Shown piece after piece: positions 5,231-7,172 of a stretch of DNA of 7,172 bases. The position numbers and the translations under genes are program-made. The stretch comes from Bacillota bacterium. Its GTDB lineage: Bacteria; Bacillota_E; Sulfobacillia; Sulfobacillales; Sulfobacillaceae. A model generated the notes under the pieces. It worked only from the letters and a program-made list of their open reading frames with translations. It ran no database searches and was not told the origin of the DNA. Numbering within the stretch: the stretch's first letter is position 1; each line of letters starts with the position of its first letter. The stretch is taken from the NCBI GenBank assembly GCA_021802225.1, contig JAKAAS010000080.1, positions 1 to 7,172 on the forward strand. The letters are read 5' to 3'.

Positions 5231-6040
5231 ATGCCTAAAGAAATCGTAGTGGTAGGCCCTGGACACCTCGCCCACGCCGTGGTGAGCCGCTGGCTTAAGG
5301 TCGCTGATGTCAAAATACAAGTGCTGGCCCGTTCGGAACGCTACCTGGCCAAAGGTTGGACTCCTGAAGAAGAATCCCTTGTCACCTTCCGTGCTGACGC
5401 ATTGCGCCGAGCCAAACTAGTCGTGCTGGCCGTCAAGCCCAAGGACATGGCGGACACCTTGGCCACGCTGGAGGAGTTCATCCCCCCGCAAGCGTTAGTG
5501 CTGTCCTTTGCCGCCGGCATTAGCATTGAGCAGATCCACAACGCGTGGCCCCATCACGGGATCGTGCGGACGATGCCAAATATTTGTTCGGAAATCGGCT
5601 GCTCCGTCACCGGCGCCGCCTTCTCAGATGTTTCCGCCGCCGAGAAAGCATGGGTGATGGAATTGCTGAACTTACTGGGCTACGTGACCGAAATGCCCGA
5701 GCACCTACTGAACCCCATGACCGCTCTTTACGGCAGCGGACCAGCCTATGTCTACATTTTTATTCAGTCCATTATGCAGGCGGCCGCCGATCTGGGCATT
5801 CCCGACGGCCAGTCCCGGGAACTGGCTGCCCAAATGGTCAAAGGCGCATCAGAAATGGCCCTCAATGACCGCCAGAAAAGCCTAGCCCAGCTCGTGGACG
5901 AGGTTGTATCCCCGGGCGGCACCACGGAAGCGATGCTCAAAGTCCTCGTGCAGTCAGGATGGCAGGACATCCTCCGCCAAGCCCTGAAGGCCGCCGGGGA
6001 ACGCGCCATCCAACTCGGCCAGGCGCCTTCTCCGGCATGA
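5231..6040 (+). CDS. proC: Pyrroline-5-carboxylate reductase ProC
   Basis: The enzyme reduces 1-pyrroline-5-carboxylate to L-proline with NAD(P)H, the last step of proline synthesis, in the cytoplasm. Its 269 residues are the normal length. The N-terminal Rossmann domain has GPGHLA at 9-14 (family form GxGxMA), LAVKPKD at 66-72, FAAGISIEQI at 93-102 and VRTMPNICSEIGCS at 112-125. The C-terminal dimer and substrate domain has GSGPAYVYIF at 168-177, MVKGASEM at 202-209 and VVSPGGTTEAML at 225-236. NICSEIG replaces the common NTPxxIG, a mild divergence. The ATG at 5231 follows AGGAGGAGAAATC; a GTG at 5159 in the same frame is inside the T-box and is not used. It is controlled by the promoter and T-box upstream and appears monocistronic. 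Confidence 0.95.
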   Translation: MPKEIVVVGPGHLAHAVVSRWLKVADVKIQVLARSERYLAKGWTPEEESLVTFRADALRRAKLVVLAVKPKDMADTLATLEEFIPPQALVLSFAAGISIEQIHNAWPHHGIVRTMPNICSEIGCSVTGAAFSDVSAAEKAWVMELLNLLGYVTEMPEHLLNPMTALYGSGPAYVYIFIQSIMQAAADLGIPDGQSRELAAQMVKGASEMALNDRQKSLAQLVDEVVSPGGTTEAMLKVLVQSGWQDILRQALKAAGERAIQLGQAPSPA

Positions 6041-6058
6041 GCCTCCCGGCTCCGCACG

Positions 6059-6075
6059 GGCGGCATGGCCCCGCC
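6059..6075 (+). terminator. GC-rich hairpin after proC, weak terminator candidate
   Basis: GGCGG (6059-6063) can pair with CCGCC (6071-6075) around a seven-base loop, 18 bases after the proC stop. Only a poor pyrimidine tract (TCCTACCCTTT) follows, so intrinsic termination is doubtful. It lies in the 57-base gap between convergent proC and the ROK kinase. Confidence 0.25.
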
Positions 6076-6097
6076 TCCTACCCTTTCGCAACCGGCC

Positions 6098-7042
6098 TTA
6101 GGCCAGGGTCTGCCCCATCACGGCGGCCGCCAGGGCCCCTTGCACCCCGGACGCCGTGCCTAGCTGAGCGGGGACAATCTGCACGGCGGGATACATGGCA
6201 TCCATGCTGAAGCGCTTGGTGTTCTCGCGGATGGCGGCGATCCACTCGTGGTGGTGGGCCATAACCCCGCCGCCCAGTACGATCATCTGCGGGTTATAAA
6301 GGTTCACGAGGTACGACAAACCCAATCCCAGATAAAATGCGGCGGATTCCAAAATAGACTGGCATGTCGGGTCATTGGCATACGCTCCGGCGAACACGCT
6401 GGCCGAATCCAAGGCACTGGCGGCTTGCAAGAAAGGACTGTCCGCAACGCGCTCAGTCGCCATGCGCGCAATAGCGGTCCCTGACGACAGTGTCTCCAGG
6501 CATCCATGCTTTCCGCAGCGGCATAGAGGCCCATCGGTTTTCATGACGAGGTGGCCAAATTCGCCGGCATTGCCCTGGATTCCGGCGTCCCGCATGCCGT
6601 TCACCACCATCCCGGCCCCAATTCCGGTCGATACTGTCACATAGACCATATGTCGCAAGCCTTTACCCGCCCCATAAAGCCACTCGCCCATTGCCGCTGC
6701 CGTTGCATCATTCTCGACCACAGTAAGCACCCCGGAACGCAGTTCCAGTCCGCCTTCAATGTCCAATCCATCCCACTGCTCCGGCAAATTTGCCGTTTTG
6801 AGCAGCTTGCCTCCGTCCAGAGGGCCTGGCGATCCCACCCCAATGGCCCGCAATTGCTGTCGGGTGATCCCTATTTTCTGGCACAATTGATTGATTTGGT
6901 CCGTGATCGCATCCAGCGCCTGACCGCCCTCCGCAATCTCTGCCGTGACCAACTGGCTCTCGACGATAATGCTCCCCGACGCATCGCCGATGCCCACGGC
7001 AATCTTGGTTCCCCCAATATCGACTCCTGCAAAATAATCCAA
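6098..7042 (-). CDS. ROK-family sugar kinase (glucokinase-like)
   Basis: ROK kinases phosphorylate hexoses such as glucose, fructose or N-acetyl hexosamines with ATP; the exact sugar is not readable from sequence. The 314 residues are typical of the enzymes; there is no N-terminal helix-turn-helix, so this is not a ROK repressor. Motifs are the phosphate loop DIGGTK at 8-13, GVGSPGPLD at 68-76, ENDATAAAMGEW at 110-121 with catalytic Asp112, VSTGIGAG at 137-144, GNAGEFGH at 157-164, and the zinc-binding ROK signature CRCGKHGCLET at 174-184 with His164, Cys174, Cys176 and Cys181, then LGGGV at 256-260. The start is TTG at 7042 with GGGGAG seven bases upstream; no in-frame ATG exists in the nearby upstream bases. 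It converges on proC. No sugar transporter or regulator is visible beside it. Confidence 0.9.
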   Translation of the reverse strand: MDYFAGVDIGGTKIAVGIGDASGSIIVESQLVTAEIAEGGQALDAITDQINQLCQKIGITRQQLRAIGVGSPGPLDGGKLLKTANLPEQWDGLDIEGGLELRSGVLTVVENDATAAAMGEWLYGAGKGLRHMVYVTVSTGIGAGMVVNGMRDAGIQGNAGEFGHLVMKTDGPLCRCGKHGCLETLSSGTAIARMATERVADSPFLQAASALDSASVFAGAYANDPTCQSILESAAFYLGLGLSYLVNLYNPQMIVLGGGVMAHHHEWIAAIRENTKRFSMDAMYPAVQIVPAQLGTASGVQGALAAAVMGQTLA

Positions 7043-7172
7043 TGTTTTCTCCCCTTCGTCCCTCGGATGCTCCTGAATCGTTTCTCTAAGACCACAGACT
7101 TGCGCATGCCACTCGTGGCTCCGGGCTCCCTGCAGCCGCCCGCGGTGCCTCTCTTTCGATCAGGCCAGCTCC

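Noticed and set aside
7108..7119. Inverted repeat GCCAC-TC-GTGGC upstream of the ROK kinase, possible operator
   Set aside because: Arms are only five bases and no promoter could be placed beside it; too weak to call.
7141..7154. T-box-like string on the minus strand upstream of the ROK kinase (matches 11 of 14 bases of the proC T-box)
   Set aside because: The essential UGG is changed to AGG, no terminator with a T-run follows, and a sugar kinase is not a usual T-box target. Chance similarity is more likely.
7086..7172. Minus-strand frame open from the right edge to a TAG at 7086-7088, a possible 3' end of an upstream gene
   Set aside because: Only 28 codons are visible, with no recognisable motif and no terminator, so it cannot be told from chance.

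Overview
This is an ordinary chromosomal housekeeping window, probably from a moderately GC-rich member of the Bacillota. Three things support that: a T-box riboswitch in front of proC (T-box leaders are largely confined to Bacillota and some relatives), strong AGGAGG/GGGGGA-type ribosome binding sites, and a secreted mono-haem cytochrome c built as a Gram-positive style lipoprotein. A Sulfobacillus-like lineage would fit the composition and gene set, but that is a guess. I found no mobile element, CRISPR array, tRNA, rRNA or defence locus.

Layout from left to right. (1) Positions 1-1398, minus strand: cobU followed by cobQ, joined by a 4-base ATGA overlap. Both act in cobalamin biosynthesis. 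cobQ runs off the left edge, so only its N-terminal 288 residues are present. An extended -10 promoter lies in the short gap upstream of cobU (1399-1482). (2) Positions 1483-1957, minus strand: a small lipoprotein cytochrome c followed by a clear intrinsic terminator. (3) Positions 1958-2151: an intergenic region with a TATAAT box inside a near-perfect palindrome; it feeds the plus-strand gene and possibly also the minus-strand cytochrome gene. (4) Positions 2152-2712, plus strand: an acidic, cysteine-free protein of 186 residues that I do not recognise. Its 3' end overlaps the convergent gene by 23 bases. (5) Positions 2690-3301, minus strand: a GNAT-family N-acetyltransferase. (6) Positions 3302-3547: 246 bases without a convincing gene, perhaps decayed coding sequence. 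(7) Positions 3548-4675, minus strand: metX, homoserine O-acyltransferase. (8) Positions 4676-5230: a divergent regulatory region with a possible extended -10 promoter and short upstream ORF for metX, and a strong sigma-A type promoter plus full T-box leader for proC. (9) Positions 5231-6040, plus strand: proC. (10) Positions 6098-7042, minus strand: a ROK-family sugar kinase with a TTG start. (11) Positions 7043-7172: upstream of the kinase, nothing I can call.

Functional links. cobU and cobQ form a translationally coupled pair in late corrin-ring amidation and nucleotide-loop assembly. metX starts the homoserine branch to methionine, and proC makes proline under apparent control of uncharged tRNA. 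The other genes look like unrelated single units. The best regulatory feature is the proC T-box. Its candidate specifier codon is CCC (Pro), while its T-box bulge reads UGGC, which predicts a tRNA discriminator base G. That combination can be tested against the tRNA genes of the genome. I saw nothing that looks like a novel multi-gene system.
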